A DNA stretch of 64,000 nucleotides from NCBI RefSeq assembly GCF_043290135.1, contig NC_134701.1, forward strand, positions 7,594,001 through 7,658,000, written 5' to 3'. The translations under genes were made by a program, and so were the position numbers. The notes under the pieces are model-generated. The model had not been told where the DNA came from. It worked only from the letters and a program-made list of their open reading frames with translations, and did not search any database. The stretch is from Rhipicephalus microplus (taxonomy: Eukaryota; Arthropoda; Arachnida; Ixodida; Ixodidae). Shown here in pieces: positions 49,395 to 62,932 of the stretch. The first letter of the stretch is position 1, and every line of letters begins with the position of its first letter.

Positions 49395-50866
49395 GGGCTG
49401 ATAGCTTTGAAGATATGTTCTGATGGTGTTGAGAGTGGAGCAGGACTGTCTCCGTGGCGCAATGGGCTAGCGCGATCGGCTGTTAACCGAAAGGTTGGAG
49501 GTACGAGCCCACCCGGTGGTGGTGCGGCGCTTGTTTTTCTTTGGGCTGATAGCTTTGAAGATATGTTATGATGGTGGTGAGAGTGGAGCACGACAGTCTC
49601 CGTGGCGCGATCGGCTAGCGCCATCGGCTGTTAACCGAAAGGTTGGAGGTACGAGCCCACGCAGTGGTGGTGCGGCGCTTTTTTTTTGGCTGATAGCTTT
49701 GAAGATATGTTCTGATGGTGGTGAGAGTGAAGCACGACTGTCTCCGTGGCGCAATTGGCTATTCGATCGGCTGTTAACTGAAAGGTTGGATGTTCGAGCC
49801 CTCCCGGGAGTAGTGTGTTGCTTTTTCTTCTTTGGGCTGATAGCTTCGAAGATATGTTCTGATGGTGGTGAGTGTGGAGCAGGATTGTCTCCGTGGCGCA
49901 ATTGGCTATGCGATCTGCTGTTAACTGAAAGGTTGGAGGTTGGAGCCCTCCCGGGAGTGGTGTGTTGCTTTATTTTCTTTGGGCTGATAGCTTTGAAGAT
50001 ATATTCTCATGGTGGTGAGAGTGGAGCAGGACTGTCTCCTTGGCGCAATTGGCTAGCGCGATCGGCTGTTAACCGAAAGGTTGGAGGTACGAGCCCACCC
50101 GGTGGTGGTGCGGCGCTTTTTTTTTCTTTTGGCTGATAGCTTTGAAGAAATGTTCTGACGGTGGTGAGAGTGGAGCACGACTGTCTCCGTAGCGCAATTG
50201 GCTATGCGAAAGGCTGTTAACTGAAAGGTTGGAGGTTGGAGCCCTCCCGGGAGTGGTGTGTTGCTTTATTTTCTTTGGGCTGATAGCTTTGAAGATATAT
50301 TCTCATGGTGGTGAGAGTGGAGCAGGACTGTCTCCTTGGCGCAATTGGCTAGCGCGATCGGCTGTTAACCGAAAGGTTGGAGGTACGAGCCAACCCGGTG
50401 GTGGTGCGGCGCTTTTTTTTCTTTGGGCTGATAGCTTTGAAGATATGTTCTGATGGTGGTGAGAGTGGAGCACGACTGTCTCCGTGGCGCAATCGGCTAT
50501 TCGATCGGCTGTTAACTGAAAAGTTTGAGGTTCGAGCCCTTCCGGGAGTGGTGTGTTGCTTTTTTTATTTTGGGCTGATAGCTTTGAAGATATGTAATGA
50601 TGGTGGTGAGAGTGGAGCACGACTGTCTCCGTGGCGCAATTGGCTAGCGCGATCGGCTGTTAACCGGAAGGTTGGAGGTTCGAGCCCTCCCGGGAGTGGT
50701 GTGTTGCTTTTTTTTCTTTGGGCTGATAGCTTTGAAGAAATGTTCTGATGGTGGTGAGAGTGGAGCAGGACTGTCTGCGTGGCGCAATTGGCTAGCGCGA
50801 TCGGCTGTTAACCGAAAGGTTGGAGGTACGAGCCCACCCGGTGGTGGTGCGGCGCTTTTTTTCTTT
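49395..50866 (+). repeat. 1,472-bp tandem duplication, copy 2
   Basis: Second copy of the 47,923-49,394 block. The junction lies inside the spacer near 49,395, where CGCTTTTTTTC continues into the TTGAAGATATG branch and no longer into CTGAAGAAATG. Breakage and joining in register within homologous spacers is what unequal crossing-over would give. Confidence 0.8.
50625..50698 (+). tRNA. tRNA-Asn(GTT)-like gene, CCGGA form, copy 5
   Basis: Lies in the second copy of the 1,472-bp duplication. Confidence 0.5.
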
Positions 50867-51951
50867 GGGCTGATAGCTCTGAAGAAATGTTCTGACGGGG
50901 GTGAGAGTGGAGCACGACTGTCTCCGTGGCGCATTTGGCTAGCGCGATCGGCTGTTAACCGAAAGGTTGGAGGTACGAGCCCTCCCGGGAGTGGTGTGTT
51001 GCTTTTTATTCTTTGGGCTGATAGCTTTGAAGATATGTTCTGATGGTGGTGAGAGTGGAGCAGGACAGTCTCCGTGGCGCAATTGGCAAACGCGATCGGC
51101 TGTTAACCGAAAGGTTGGAGCTACGAGCCCTCCCGGGAGTGGTGTGATGCTTTTTTTATTTCGGGCTGATAGCTATGAAGATATGTTGTGATGGTGGTGA
51201 GATTGGAGCACGACTGTCTCCGTGGCGCAATCGGCTAGCACGATCGGCTGTTAACCGAAAGGTTGGAGGTACGAGCCCACCCGGTGGTGGTGCGGCGCTC
51301 TTTTTTCTTTGGGCTGATAGCTTTGAAGATATGTTCTGATGGTGTTGAGAGTGGAGCAGGACTGTCTCCGTGGCGCAATGGGCTAGCGCGATCGGCTGTT
51401 AACCGAAAGGTTGGAGGTACGAGCCCACCCGGTGGTGGTGCGGTGCTTGTTTTTCTTTGGGCTGATAGCTTTGAAGATATGTTATGATGGTGGTGAGAGT
51501 GGAGCACGACTGTCTCCGTGGCGCAATTGGCTAGCGCGATCGGCTGTTAACCGAAAGATTGGAGGTACGAGCCCACCCGGTGGTGGTGTGATGCTTTTTT
51601 TATTTCGGGCTGATAGCTATGAAGATATGTTGTGATGGTGGTGAGATTGGAGCACGACTGTCTCCGTGGCGCAATCGGCTAGCACGATCGGCTGTTAACC
51701 GAAAGGTTGGAGGTACGAGCCCACCCGGTGGTGGTGCGGCGCTTGTTTTTCTTTGGGCTGATAGCTTTGAAGATATGTTATGATGGTGGTGAGAGTGGAG
51801 CACGACAGTCTCCGTGGCGCGATCGGCTAGCGCCATCGGCTGTTAACCGAAAGGTTGGAGGTACGAGCCCACGCAGTGGTGGTGCGGCGCTTTTTTTTGG
51901 GCTGATAGCTTTGAAGATATGTTCTGATGGTGGTGAGAGTGAAGCACGACT

Positions 51952-52023
51952 GTCTCCGTGGCGCAATTGGCTATTCGATCGGCTGTTACTGAAAGGTTGG
52001 ATGTTCGAGCCTTCCCGGGAGTA
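51952..52023 (+). pseudogene. tRNA-like unit with shortened anticodon loop
   Basis: The anticodon region reads GGCTGTTACTG, one A fewer than its relatives (GGCTGTTAACTG), so the loop has six bases. The D arm is the one-base-deleted CTATTCG form. The end coordinate is approximate. Confidence 0.6.
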
Positions 52024-53717
52024 GTGTGTTGCTTTTTTTTCTTTGGGCTGATAGCTTCGAAGATATGTTCTGATGGTGGTGAGTGTGGAGCAGGATTGTC
52101 TCCGTGGCGCAATTGGCTATGCGATCTGCTGTTAACCGAAAGGTTGGAGCTACGAGCCCTTCCGGGAGTGGTGTGATGCTTTTTTTATTTCGGGCTGATA
52201 GCTATGAAGATATGTTGTGATGGTGGTGAGATTGGAGCACAACTGTCTCCGTGGCGCAATCGGCTAGCACGATCGGCTGTTAACCGAAAGGTTGGAGGTA
52301 CGAGCCCACGCAGTGGTGGTGCGGCGCTTTTTTTTCTTTGGGCTGTTAGCTTTGAAGATATGTTCTGATGGTGGTGAGAGTGAAGCACGACTGTCTCCGT
52401 GGCGCAATTGGCTATTCGATCGGCTGTTAACTGAAAGGTTGGATGTTCGAGCCCTCCCGGGAGTGGTGTGCTGCTTTTTTTATTTCGGGCTGATAGCTAT
52501 GAAGACATGTTCTGATGGTGGTGAGAGCGGAGCACGACTGCCTCCGTGGCGCAATCGGCTAGCGCGATCGGCTGTTAACCGAAATGTTGGAGGTACGAGC
52601 CCACGCAGTGGTGGTGCGGCGCTTTTTTTTCTTTGGGCTGATAGCTTTGAAGATATGTTCTGATGGTAGTGAGAGTGAAGCACGACTGTCTCCGTGGCGC
52701 AATTGGCTATTCGATCAGCTGTTAACTGAAAGGTTGGATGTTCGAGCCCACCCGGGAGTTGTGTGTTGCTTTTTTTTCTTTGGGCTGATAGCTCTGAAGA
52801 AATATTCTGACGGTGGTGAGAGTGGAGCACGACTGTCTCCGTGGCGCATTTGGCTAGCGCGATCGGCTGTTAACCGAAAGGTTGGAGGTACGAGCCCTCC
52901 CGGGAGTGGTGTGTTGCTTTTTATTCTTTGGGCTGATAGCTTTGAAGATATGTTCTGATGGTGGTGAGAGTGGAGCAGGGCTGTCTCCGTGGCGCAATTG
53001 GCTAACGCGATCGGCTGTTAACCGAAAGGTTGGAGCTACGAGCCCTCCCGGGAGTGGTGTGTTGCTTTTTTTATTTCGGGCTGATAGCTATGAAGATATG
53101 TTCTGATGGTGGTGAGAGTGGAGCACCACTGTCCCTTGGCGCAATCGGCTTGCGCGATCGGCTGTTAACCGAAAGGTTGGAGGTACGAGCCCACGCAGTG
53201 GTGGTGCGGCGCTTTTTTTTTTTGGGCTGATAGCTTTGAAGATATGTTCTGATGGTGGTGAGAGTGGAGCAGGACTGTCTCCGTGGCGCAATTGGCTAAC
53301 GCGATCGGCTGTTAACCGAAAGGTTGGAGCTACGAGCCCTCCCGGGAGTGGTGTGTTGCTTTTTTTATTTCGGGTTGATAGCTATGAAGATATGTTCTGA
53401 TGGTGGTGAGAGTGGAGCACCACTGTCCCTTGGCGCAATCGGCTTGCGCGATCAGCTGTTAACCGAAAGGTTGGAGGTACGAGCCCACGCAGTGGTGGTG
53501 CGGCGCTTTTTTTTCTTTGGGCTATAGCTTTGAAGATATGTTCTGACGGTGGTGAGAGTGGAGCAGGACTGTCTCCGTGGCGCAATTGGCTACCGCGATC
53601 GGCTGTTAACCGAAAGGTTGGAGGTACGAGCCCACCCGGTGGAGGTGCGGCGCTTTTTTTCTTTAGGCTGATAGCTTTGAAGATATGTTCTGATGGTGGT
53701 GAGAGTGGAGCACGACT

Positions 53718-53789
53718 GTCTCAATGGCGCAATTGGCTATGCGATCGGCTGTCAACTGAAAGGTTGGAGGTTCGAGTCCCGCGGGAGTG
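53718..53789 (+). pseudogene. GTC (Asp) lineage member 11
   Basis: Anticodon GTC at 53751-53753. It reappears here after an absence of about 15 kb (the 40-52 kb higher-order region has no member). Confidence 0.75.
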
Positions 53790-56223
53790 GTGTATTGCTT
53801 TTTTTTCTTTGGGCTGATAGCTTTGAAGATATGTTCTGATGGTGGTGAGAGTGGAGCACGACTGTCTCCGTGGCGCAATTGGCTAGCGCGATCGGCTGTT
53901 AACCGGAATGTCGGAGGTACGAGCCCAGCCGGTGGTGGTGTGGCGCTTTTTTTTCTTTGGGCTGATAGCTTTGAAGATATGTTCTGATGGTGGTGAGAGT
54001 GGAGCACGACTTTCTCCATTGCGCAATTGGCTATTCGATCGGCTGTTAACTTAAAAGTTTGAGGTTCGAGCCCTTCCGGGAGTGGTGTGTTGCTTTTTTT
54101 ATTTTGGGCTGATAGCTTTGAAGATATGTAATGATGGTGGTGAGAGTGGAGCACGACTGTCTCCGTGGCGCAATTGGCTAGCGCGATCGGCTGTTAACCG
54201 AAAAATTGGAGGTACGAGCCCACCCGGTGGTGGTGCGGCGCTTTTTTTTCTTTGGGCTGATAGCTTTGAAGATATGTTCTGATGGTGTTGAGAGTGGAGC
54301 AGGATTGTCTCCGTGGCGCAATTGGCTATGCGATCTGCTGTTAACTGAAAGGTTGGAGGTTGGAGCCCTCCCGGGAGTGGTGTGTTGCTTTATTTTCTTT
54401 GGGCTGATAGCTTTGAAGATATATTCTCATGGTGGTGAGAGTGGAGCAGGACTGTCTCCTTGGCGCAATTGGCTAGCGCGATCGGCTGTTAACCGAAAGG
54501 TTGGAGGTACGAGCCCACCCGGTGGTGGTGCGGCGCTTTTTTTTCTTTTGGCTGATAGCTTTGAAGAAATGTTCTGACGGTGGTGAGAGTGGAGCACGAC
54601 TGTCTCCGTAGCGCAATTGGCTATGCGAAAGGCTGTTAACCGGAAGGTTGGAGGTTCGAGCGCTCCCGGGAGTGGTGTGTTGCTTTTTTTTCTTTGGGCT
54701 GATAGCTTTGAAGAAATGTTCTGATGGTGGTTAGAGTGGAGCAGGACTGTCTCCGTGGCGCAATTGGCTAGCGCGATCGGCTGTTAACCGAAAGGTTGGA
54801 GGTACGAGCCCACCTGATGGTGGTGCGGCGCTTTTTTTCTTGGGGCTGATAGCTCTGAAGAAATGTTCTGACGGGGGTGAGAGTGGAGCACGACTGTCTC
54901 CGTGGCGCATTTGGCTAGCGCCATCGGCTGTTAACCGAAAGGTTGGAGGTACGAGCCCTCCCGGGAGTGGTGTGATGCTTTTTTTATTTCGGGCTGATAG
55001 CTATGAAGATATGTTGTGATGGTGGTGAGATTGGAGCACGACTGTCTCCGTGGCGCAATCGGCTAGCACGATCGGCTGTTAACCGAAAGGTTGGAGGTAC
55101 GAGCCCACGCAGTGGTGGTGCGGCGCTTTTTTTTCTTTGGGCTGTTAGCTTTGAAGATATGTTCTGATGGTGGTGAGAGTGAAGCACGACTGTCTCCGTG
55201 GCGCAATTGGCTATTCGATCGGCTGTTAACTGAAAGGTTGGATGTTCGAGCCCTCCCGGGAGTGGTGTGCTGCTTTTTTTATTTCGGGCTGATAGCTATG
55301 AAGACATGTTCTGATGGTGGTGAGAGCGGAGCACGACTGCCTCCGTGGCGCAATCGGCTAGCGCGATCGGCTGTTAACCGAAATGTTGGAGGTACGAGCC
55401 CACGCAGTGGTGGTGCGGCGCTTTTTTTTCTTTGGGCTGATAGCTTTAAAGATATGTTCTGATGGTGGTGAGAGTGAAGCACGACTGTCTCCGTGGCGCA
55501 ATTGGCTATTCGATCAGCTGTTAACTGAAAGGTTGGATGTTCGAGCCCACCCGGGAGTTGTGTGTTGCTTTTTTTTCTTTGGGCTGATAGCTCTGAAGAA
55601 ATATTCTGACGGTGGTGAGAGTGGAGCACGACTGTCTCCGTGGCGCATTTGGCTAGCGCGATCGGCTGTTAACCGACAGGTTGGAGGTACGAGCCCTCCC
55701 GGGAGTGGTGTTTTGCTTTTTATTCTTTGGGCTGATAGCTTTGAAGATATGTTCTGATGGTGGTGAGAGTGGAGCAGGACTGTCTCCGTGGCGCAATTGG
55801 CTAACGCGATCGGCTGTTAACCGAAAGGTTGGAGCTACGAGCCCTCCCGGGAGTGGTGTGTTGGTTTTTTTATTTCGGGCTGATAGCTATGAAGATATGT
55901 TCTGATGGTGGTGAGAGTGGAGCACCACTGTCCCTTGGCGCAATCGGCTTTCGCGATCGGCTGTTAACCGAAAGGTTGGAGGTACGAGCCCACGCAGTGG
56001 TGGTGCGGCGCTTTTTTTTCTTTGGGCTGATAGCTTTGAAGATATGTTCTGATGGTGGTGAGAGTGAAGCACGACTGTCTCCGTGGCGCAATTGGCTATT
56101 CGATCAGCTGTTAACCGAAAGGTTGGAGGTACGAGCCCTCCCGGGAGTGGTGTGTTGCTTTTTATTCTTTGGGCTGATAGCTTTGAAGATATGTTCTGAT
56201 GGTGGTGAGAGTGGAGCACGACT

Positions 56224-56295
56224 GTCTCAATGGCGCAATTGGCTATGCGATCGGCTGTCAACTGAAAGGTTGGAGGTTCGAGTCCCGCGGGAGTG
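56224..56295 (+). pseudogene. GTC (Asp) lineage member 12
   Basis: Anticodon GTC at 56257-56259; offset of 2,506 bp from member 11, the same as the local marker-monomer spacing. Confidence 0.75.
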
Positions 56296-57497
56296 GTGTA
56301 TTGCTTTTTTTTCTTTGGGCTGATAGCTTTGAAGATATGTTCTGATGGTGGTGAGAGTGGAGCACGACTGTCTCCGTGGCGCAATTGGCTAGCGCGATCG
56401 GCTGTTAACCGAAAGGTTTAAGGTACGAGCCCACCCGGTGGTGGTGTGGCGCTTTTTTTTCTTTGGGCTGATAGCTTTGAAGATATGTTCTGATGGTGGT
56501 GAGAGTGGAGCACGACTTTCTCCATTGCGCAATTGGCTATTCGATCGGCTGTTAACTGAAAAGTTTGAGGTTCGAGCCCTTCCGGGAGTGGTGTGTTGCT
56601 TTTTTTATTTTGGGCTGATAGCTTGGAAGATATGTAATGATGGTGGTGAGAGTGGAGCACGACTGTCTCCGTGGCGCAATTGGCTAGCGCGATCGGCTGT
56701 TAACCGAAAAATTGAAGGTACGAGCCCACCCGGTGGTGGTGTGGCGCTTTTTTTTCTTTGGGCTGATAGCTTTGAAGATATGTTCTGATGGTGTTGAGAG
56801 TGGAGCAGGATTGTCTCCGTGGCGCAATTGGCTATGCGATCTGCTGTTAACTGAAAGGTTGGAGGTTGGAGCCCTCCCGGGAGTGGTGTGTTGCTTTATT
56901 TTCTTTGGGCTGATAGCTTTGAAGATATATTCTCATGGTGGTGAGAGTGGAGCAGGACTGTCTCCTTGGCGCAATTGGCTAGCGCGATCGGCTGTTAACC
57001 GAATGGTTGGAGGTACGAGCCCACCCGTTGGTGGTGCGGCGCTTTTTTTTCTTTTGGCTGATAGCTTTGAAGAAATGTTCTGACGGTGGTGAGAGTGGAG
57101 CACGACTGTCTCCGTAGCGCAATTGGCTATGCGAAAGGCTGTTAACCGGAAGGTTGGAGGTTCGAGCCCTCCCGGGAGTGGTGTGTTGCTTTTTTTTCTT
57201 TGGGCTGATAGCTTTGAAGAAATGTTCTGATGGTGGTGAGAGTGGAGCAGGACTGTCTCCGTGGCGCAATTGGCTAGCGCGATCGGCTGTTAACCGAAAG
57301 GTTGGAGGTACGAGCCCACCCGGTGGTGGTGCGGCGCTTTTTTTCTTTGGGCTGATAGCTCTGAAGAAATGTTCTGACGGGGGTGAGAGTGAAGCACGAC
57401 TGTCTCCGTGGCGCATTTGGCTAGCGCGATCGGCTGTTAACCGAAAGGTTGGAGGTACGAGCCCTCCCTGGAGTGGTGTGTTGCTTTTTATTCTTTG

Positions 57498-60400
57498 GGC
57501 TGATAGCTTTGAAGATATGTTCTGATGGTGGTGAGAGTGGAGCAGGACAGTCTCCGTGGCGCAATTGGCTAACGCGATCGGCTGTTAACCGAAAGGTTGG
57601 AGCTACGAGCCCTCCCGGGAGTGGTGTGATGCTTTTTTTATTTCGGGCTGATAGCTATGAAGATATGTTGTGATGGTGGTGAGATTGGAGCACGACTGTC
57701 TCCGTGGCGCAATCGGCTAGCACGATCGGCTGTTAACCGAAAGGTTGGAGGTACGAGCCCACGCAGTGGTGGTGCGGCGCTTTTTTTTCTTTGGGCTGTT
57801 AGCTTTGAAGATATGTTCTGATGGTGGTGAGAGTGAAGCACGACTGTCTCCGTGGCGCAATTGGCTATTCGATCGGCTGTTAACTGAAAGGTTGGATGTT
57901 CGAGCCCTCCCGGGAGTGGTGTGCTGCTTTTTTTATTTCGGGCTGATAGCTATGAAGACATGTTCTGATGGTGGTGAGAGCGGAGCACGACTGCCTCCGT
58001 GGCGCAATCGGCTAGCGCGATCGGCTGTTAACCGAAATGTTGGAGGTACGAGCCCACGCAGTGGTGGTGCGGCGCTTTTTTTTCTTTGGGCTGATAGCTT
58101 TGAAGATATAATCTGATGGTGGTGAGAGTGAAGCACGACTGTCTCCGTGGCGCAATTGGCTATTCGATCAGCTGTTAACTGAAAGGTTGGATGTTCGAGC
58201 CCACCCGGGAGTTGTGTGTTGCTTTTTTTTCTTTGGGCTGATAGCTCTGAAGAAATATTCTGACGGTGGTGAGAGTGGAGCACGACTGTCTCCGTGGCGC
58301 ATTTGGCTAGCGCGATCGGCTGTTAACCGAAAGGTTGGAGGTACGAGCCCTCCCGGGAGTGGTGTGTTGCTTTTTATTCTTTGGGCTGATAGCTTTGAAG
58401 ATATGTTCTGATGGTGGTGAGAGTGGAGCAGGACTGTCTCCGTGGCGCAATTGGCTAACGCGATCGGCTGTTAACCGAAAGGTTGGAGCTACGAGCCCTC
58501 CCGGGAGTGGTGTGTTGCTTTTTTTTATTTCGGGCTGATAGCTATGAAGATATGTTCTGATGGTGGTGAGAGTGGAGCACCACTGTCCCTTGGCGCAATC
58601 GGCTTGCGCGATCGGCTGTTAACCGAAAGGTTGGAGGTACGAGCCCACGCAGTGGTGGTGCGGCGCTTTTTTTTCTTTGGGCTGATAGCTTTGAAGATAT
58701 GTTCTGATGGTGGTGAGAGTGAAGCACGACTGTCTCCGTGGCGCAATTGGCTATTCGATCAGCTGTTAACTGAAAGGTTGGATGTTCGAGCCCACCCGGG
58801 AGTTGTGTGTTGCTTTTTTTTCTTTGGGCTGATAGCTCTGAAGAAATATTCTGACGGTGGTGAGAGTGGAGCACGACTGTCTCCGTGGCGCATTTGGCTA
58901 GCGCGATCGGCTGTTAACCGAAAGGTTGGAGGTACGAGCCCTCCCGGGAGTGGTGTGTTGCTTTTTATTCTTTGGGCTGATAGCTTTGAAGATATGTTCT
59001 GATGGTGGTGAGAGTGGAGCACGACTGTCTCAATGGCGCAATTGGCTATGCGATCGGCTGTCAACTGAAAGGTTGGAGGTTCGAGTCCCGCGGGAGTGGT
59101 GTATTGCTTTTTTTTCTTTGGGCCGATAGCTTTGAAGATATGTTCTGATGGTGGTGAGAGTGGAGCACGACTGTCTCCGTGGCGCAATTGGCTAGCGCGA
59201 TCGGCTGTTAACCGAAAGGTTTAAGGTACGAGCCCACCCGGTGGTGGTGTGGCGCTTTTTTTTCTTTGGGCTGATAGCTTTGAAGATATGTTCTGATGGT
59301 GGTGAGAGTGGAGCACGACTTTCTCCATTGCGCAATTGGCTATTCGATCGGCTGTTAACTGAAAAGTTTGAGGTTCGAGCCCTTCCGGGAGTGGTGTGTT
59401 GCTTTTTTTATTTTGGGCTGATAGCTTTGAAGATATGTAATGATGGTGGTGAGAGTGGAGCACGACTGTCTCCGTGGCGCAATTGGCTAGCGCGATCGGC
59501 TGTTAACCGAAAAATTGGAGGTACGAGCCCACCCGGTGGTGGTGCGGCGCTTTTTTTTCTTTGGGCTGATAGCTTTGAAGATATGTTCTGATGGTGTTGA
59601 GAGTGGAGCAGGATTGTCTCCGTGGCGCAATTGGCTATGCGATCTGCTGTTAACTGAAAGGTTGGAGGTTGGAGCCCTCCCGGGAGTGGTGTGTTGCTTT
59701 ATTTTCTTTGGGCTGATAGCTTTGAAGATATATTCTCATGGTGGTGAGAGTGGAGCAGGACTGTCTCCTTGGCGCAATTGGCTAGCGCGATCGGCTGTTA
59801 ACCGAAAGGTTGGAGGTACGAGCCCACCCGGTGGTGGTGCGGCGCTTTTTTTTCTTTTGGCTGATAGCTTTGAAGAAATGTTCTGACGGTGGTGAGAGTG
59901 GAGCACGACTGTCTCCGTAGCGCAATTGGCTATGCGAAAGGCTGTTAACCGGAAGGTTGGAGGTTCGAGCCCTCCCAGGAGTGGTGTGTTGCTTTTTTTG
60001 CTTTGGGCTGATAGCTTTGAAGAAATGTTCTGATGGTGGTGAGAGTGGAGCAGGACTGTCTCCGTGGCGCAATTGGCTAGCGCGATCGGCTGTTAACCGA
60101 AAGGTTGGAGGTACGAGCCCACCCGGTGGTGGTGCGGCGCTTTTTTTCTTTGGGCTGATAGCTCTGAAGAAATGTTCTGACGGGGGTGAGAGTGGAGCAC
60201 GACTGTCTCCGTGGCGCATTTGGCTAGCGCGATCGGCTGTTAACCGAAAGGTTGGAGGTACGAGCCCTCCCGGGAGTGGTGTGTTGCTTTTTATTCTTTA
60301 GGCTGATAGCTTTGAAGATATGTTCTGATGGTGGTGAGAGTGGAGCAGGACAGTCTCCGTGGCGCAATTGGCTAACGTGATCGGCTGTTAACCGAAAGGT

Positions 60401-61331
60401 TGGAGCTACGAGCCCTCCCGGGAGTGGTGTGATGCTTTTTTTATTTCGGGCTGATAGCTATGAAGATATGTTGTGATGGTGGTGAGATAGGAGCACGACT
60501 GTCTCCGTGGCGCAATCGGCTAGCACGATCGGCTGTTAACCGAAAGGTTGGAGGTACGAGCCCACGCAGTGGTGGTGCGGCGCTTTTTTTTCTTTGGGCT
60601 GTTAGCTTTGAAGATATGTTCTGATGGTGGTGAGAGTGAAGCACGACTGTCTCCGTGGCGCAATTGGCTATTCGATCGGCTGTTAACTGAAAGGTTGGAT
60701 GTTCGAGCCCTCCCGGGAGTGGTGTGCTGCTTTTTTTATTTCGGGCTGATAGCTATGAAGACATGTTCTGATGGTGGTGAGAGCGGAGCACGACTGCCTC
60801 CGTGGCGCTATCGGCTAGCGCGATCGGCTGTTAACCGAAATGTTGGAGGTACGAGCCCACCCGGTGGTGGTGCGGCGCTTTTTTTTTGGGCTGATAGCTT
60901 TGAAGATATGTTCTGATGGTGTTGAGAGTGGAGCAGGATTGTCTCCGTGGCGCAATTGGCTATGCGATCTGCTGTTAACTGAAAGGTTGGAGGTTGGAGC
61001 CCTCCCGGGAGTGGTGTGTTGCTTTATTTTCTTTGGGCTGATAGCTTTGAAGATATATTCTCATGGTGGTGAGAGTGGAGCAGGACTGTCTCCTTGGCGC
61101 AATTGGCTAGCGCGATCGGCTGTTAACCGAAAGGTTGGAGGTACGAGCCCACCCGGTGGTGGTGCGGCGCTTTTTTTTTCTTTTGGCTGATAGCTTTGAA
61201 GAAATGTTCTGACGGTGGTGAGAGTGGAGCACGACTGTCTCCGTAGCGCAATTGGCTATGCGAAAGGCTGTTAACCGGAAGGTTGGAGGTTCGAGCGCTC
61301 CCGGGAGTGGTGTGTTGCTTTTTTTTGTTTG
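57498..61331 (+). repeat. 3,834-bp tandem duplication, copy 1 (26 monomers)
   Basis: The following sequence, from about 61,332 to the window end, repeats this block at an offset of 3,834 bp. Private variants present in both copies are GATATAATCTGATGG (58,104 and 61,938), GGGCCGATAGC (59,119 and 62,953) and CCCTCCCAGGAG with TTTTTTTGCTTTGGG (59,972 and 63,806). I saw no difference in the parts compared. Confidence 0.85.
59027..59098 (+). pseudogene. GTC (Asp) lineage member 13
   Basis: Anticodon GTC at 59060-59062. The spacer that follows has the private GGGCCGATAGC form. Confidence 0.75.
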
Positions 61332-62860
61332 GGCTGATAGCTTTGAAGATATGTTCTGATGGTGGTGAGAGTGGAGCAGGACAGTCTCCGTGGCGCAATT
61401 GGCTAACGCGATCGGCTGTTAACCGAAAGGTTGGAGCTACGAGCCCTCCCGGGAGTGGTGTGATGCTTTTTTTATTTCGGGCTGATAGCTATGAAGATAT
61501 GTTGTGATGGTGGTGAGATTGGAGCACGACTGTCTCCGTGGCGCAATCGGCTAGCACGATCGGCTGTTAACCGAAAGGTTGGAGGTACGAGCCCACGCAG
61601 TGGTGGTGCGGCGCTTTTTTTTCTTTGGGCTGTTAGCTTTGAAGATATGTTCTGATGGTGGTGAGAGTGAAGCACGACTGTCTCCGTGGCGCAATTGGCT
61701 ATTCGATCGGCTGTTAACTGAAAGGTTGGATGTTCGAGCCCTCCCGGGAGTGGTGTGCTGCTTTTTTTATTTCGGGCTGATAGCTATGAAGACATGTTCT
61801 GATGGTGGTGAGAGCGGAGCACGACTGCCTCCGTGGCGCAATCGGCTAGCGCGATCGGCTGTTAACCGAAATGTTGGAGGTACGAGCCCACGCAGTGGTG
61901 GTGCGGCGCTTTTTTTTCTTTGGGCTGATAGCTTTGAAGATATAATCTGATGGTGGTGAGAGTGAAGCACGACTGTCTCCGTGGCGCAATTGGCTATTCG
62001 ATCAGCTGTTAACTGAAAGGTTGGATGTTCGAGCCCACCCGGGAGTTGTGTGTTGCTTTTTTTTCTTTGGGCTGATAGCTCTGAAGAAATATTCTGACGG
62101 TGGTGAGAGTGGAGCACGACTGTCTCCGTGGCGCATTTGGCTAGCGCGATCGGCTGTTAACCGAAAGGTTGGAGGTACGAGCCCTCCCGGGAGTGGTGTG
62201 TTGCTTTTTATTCTTTGGGCTGATAGCTTTGAAGATATGTTCTGATGGTGGTGAGAGTGGAGCAGGACTGTCTCCGTGGCGCAATTGGCTAACGCGATCG
62301 GCTGTTAACCGAAAGGTTGGAGCTACGAGCCCTCCCGGGAGTGGTGTGTTGCTTTTTTTTATTTCGGGCTGATAGCTATGAAGATATGTTCTGATGGTGG
62401 TGAGAGTGGAGCACCACTGTCCCTTGGCGCAATCGGCTTGCGCGATCGGCTGTTAACCGAAAGGTTGGAGGTACGAGCCCACGCAGTGGTGGTGCGGCGC
62501 TTTTTTTTCTTTGGGCTGATAGCTTTGAAGATATGTTCTGATGGTGGTGAGAGTGAAGCACGACTGTCTCCGTGGCGCAATTGGCTATTCGATCAGCTGT
62601 TAACTGAAAGGTTGGATGTTCGAGCCCACCCGGGAGTTGTGTGTTGCTTTTTTTTCTTTGGGCTGATAGCTCTGAAGAAATATTCTGACGGTGGTGAGAG
62701 TGGAGCACGACTGTCTCCGTGGCGCATTTGGCTAGCGCGATCGGCTGTTAACCGAAAGGTTGGAGGTACGAGCCCTCCCGGGAGTGGTGTGTTGCTTTTT
62801 ATTCTTTGGGCTGATAGCTTTGAAGATATGTTCTGATGGTGGTGAGAGTGGAGCACGACT

Positions 62861-62932
62861 GTCTCAATGGCGCAATTGGCTATGCGATCGGCTGTCAACT
62901 GAAAGGTTGGAGGTTCGAGTCCCGCGGGAGTG
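62861..62932 (+). pseudogene. GTC (Asp) lineage member 14
   Basis: Anticodon GTC at 62894-62896; exact 3,834-bp copy of member 13, including its private spacer change. Confidence 0.75.
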
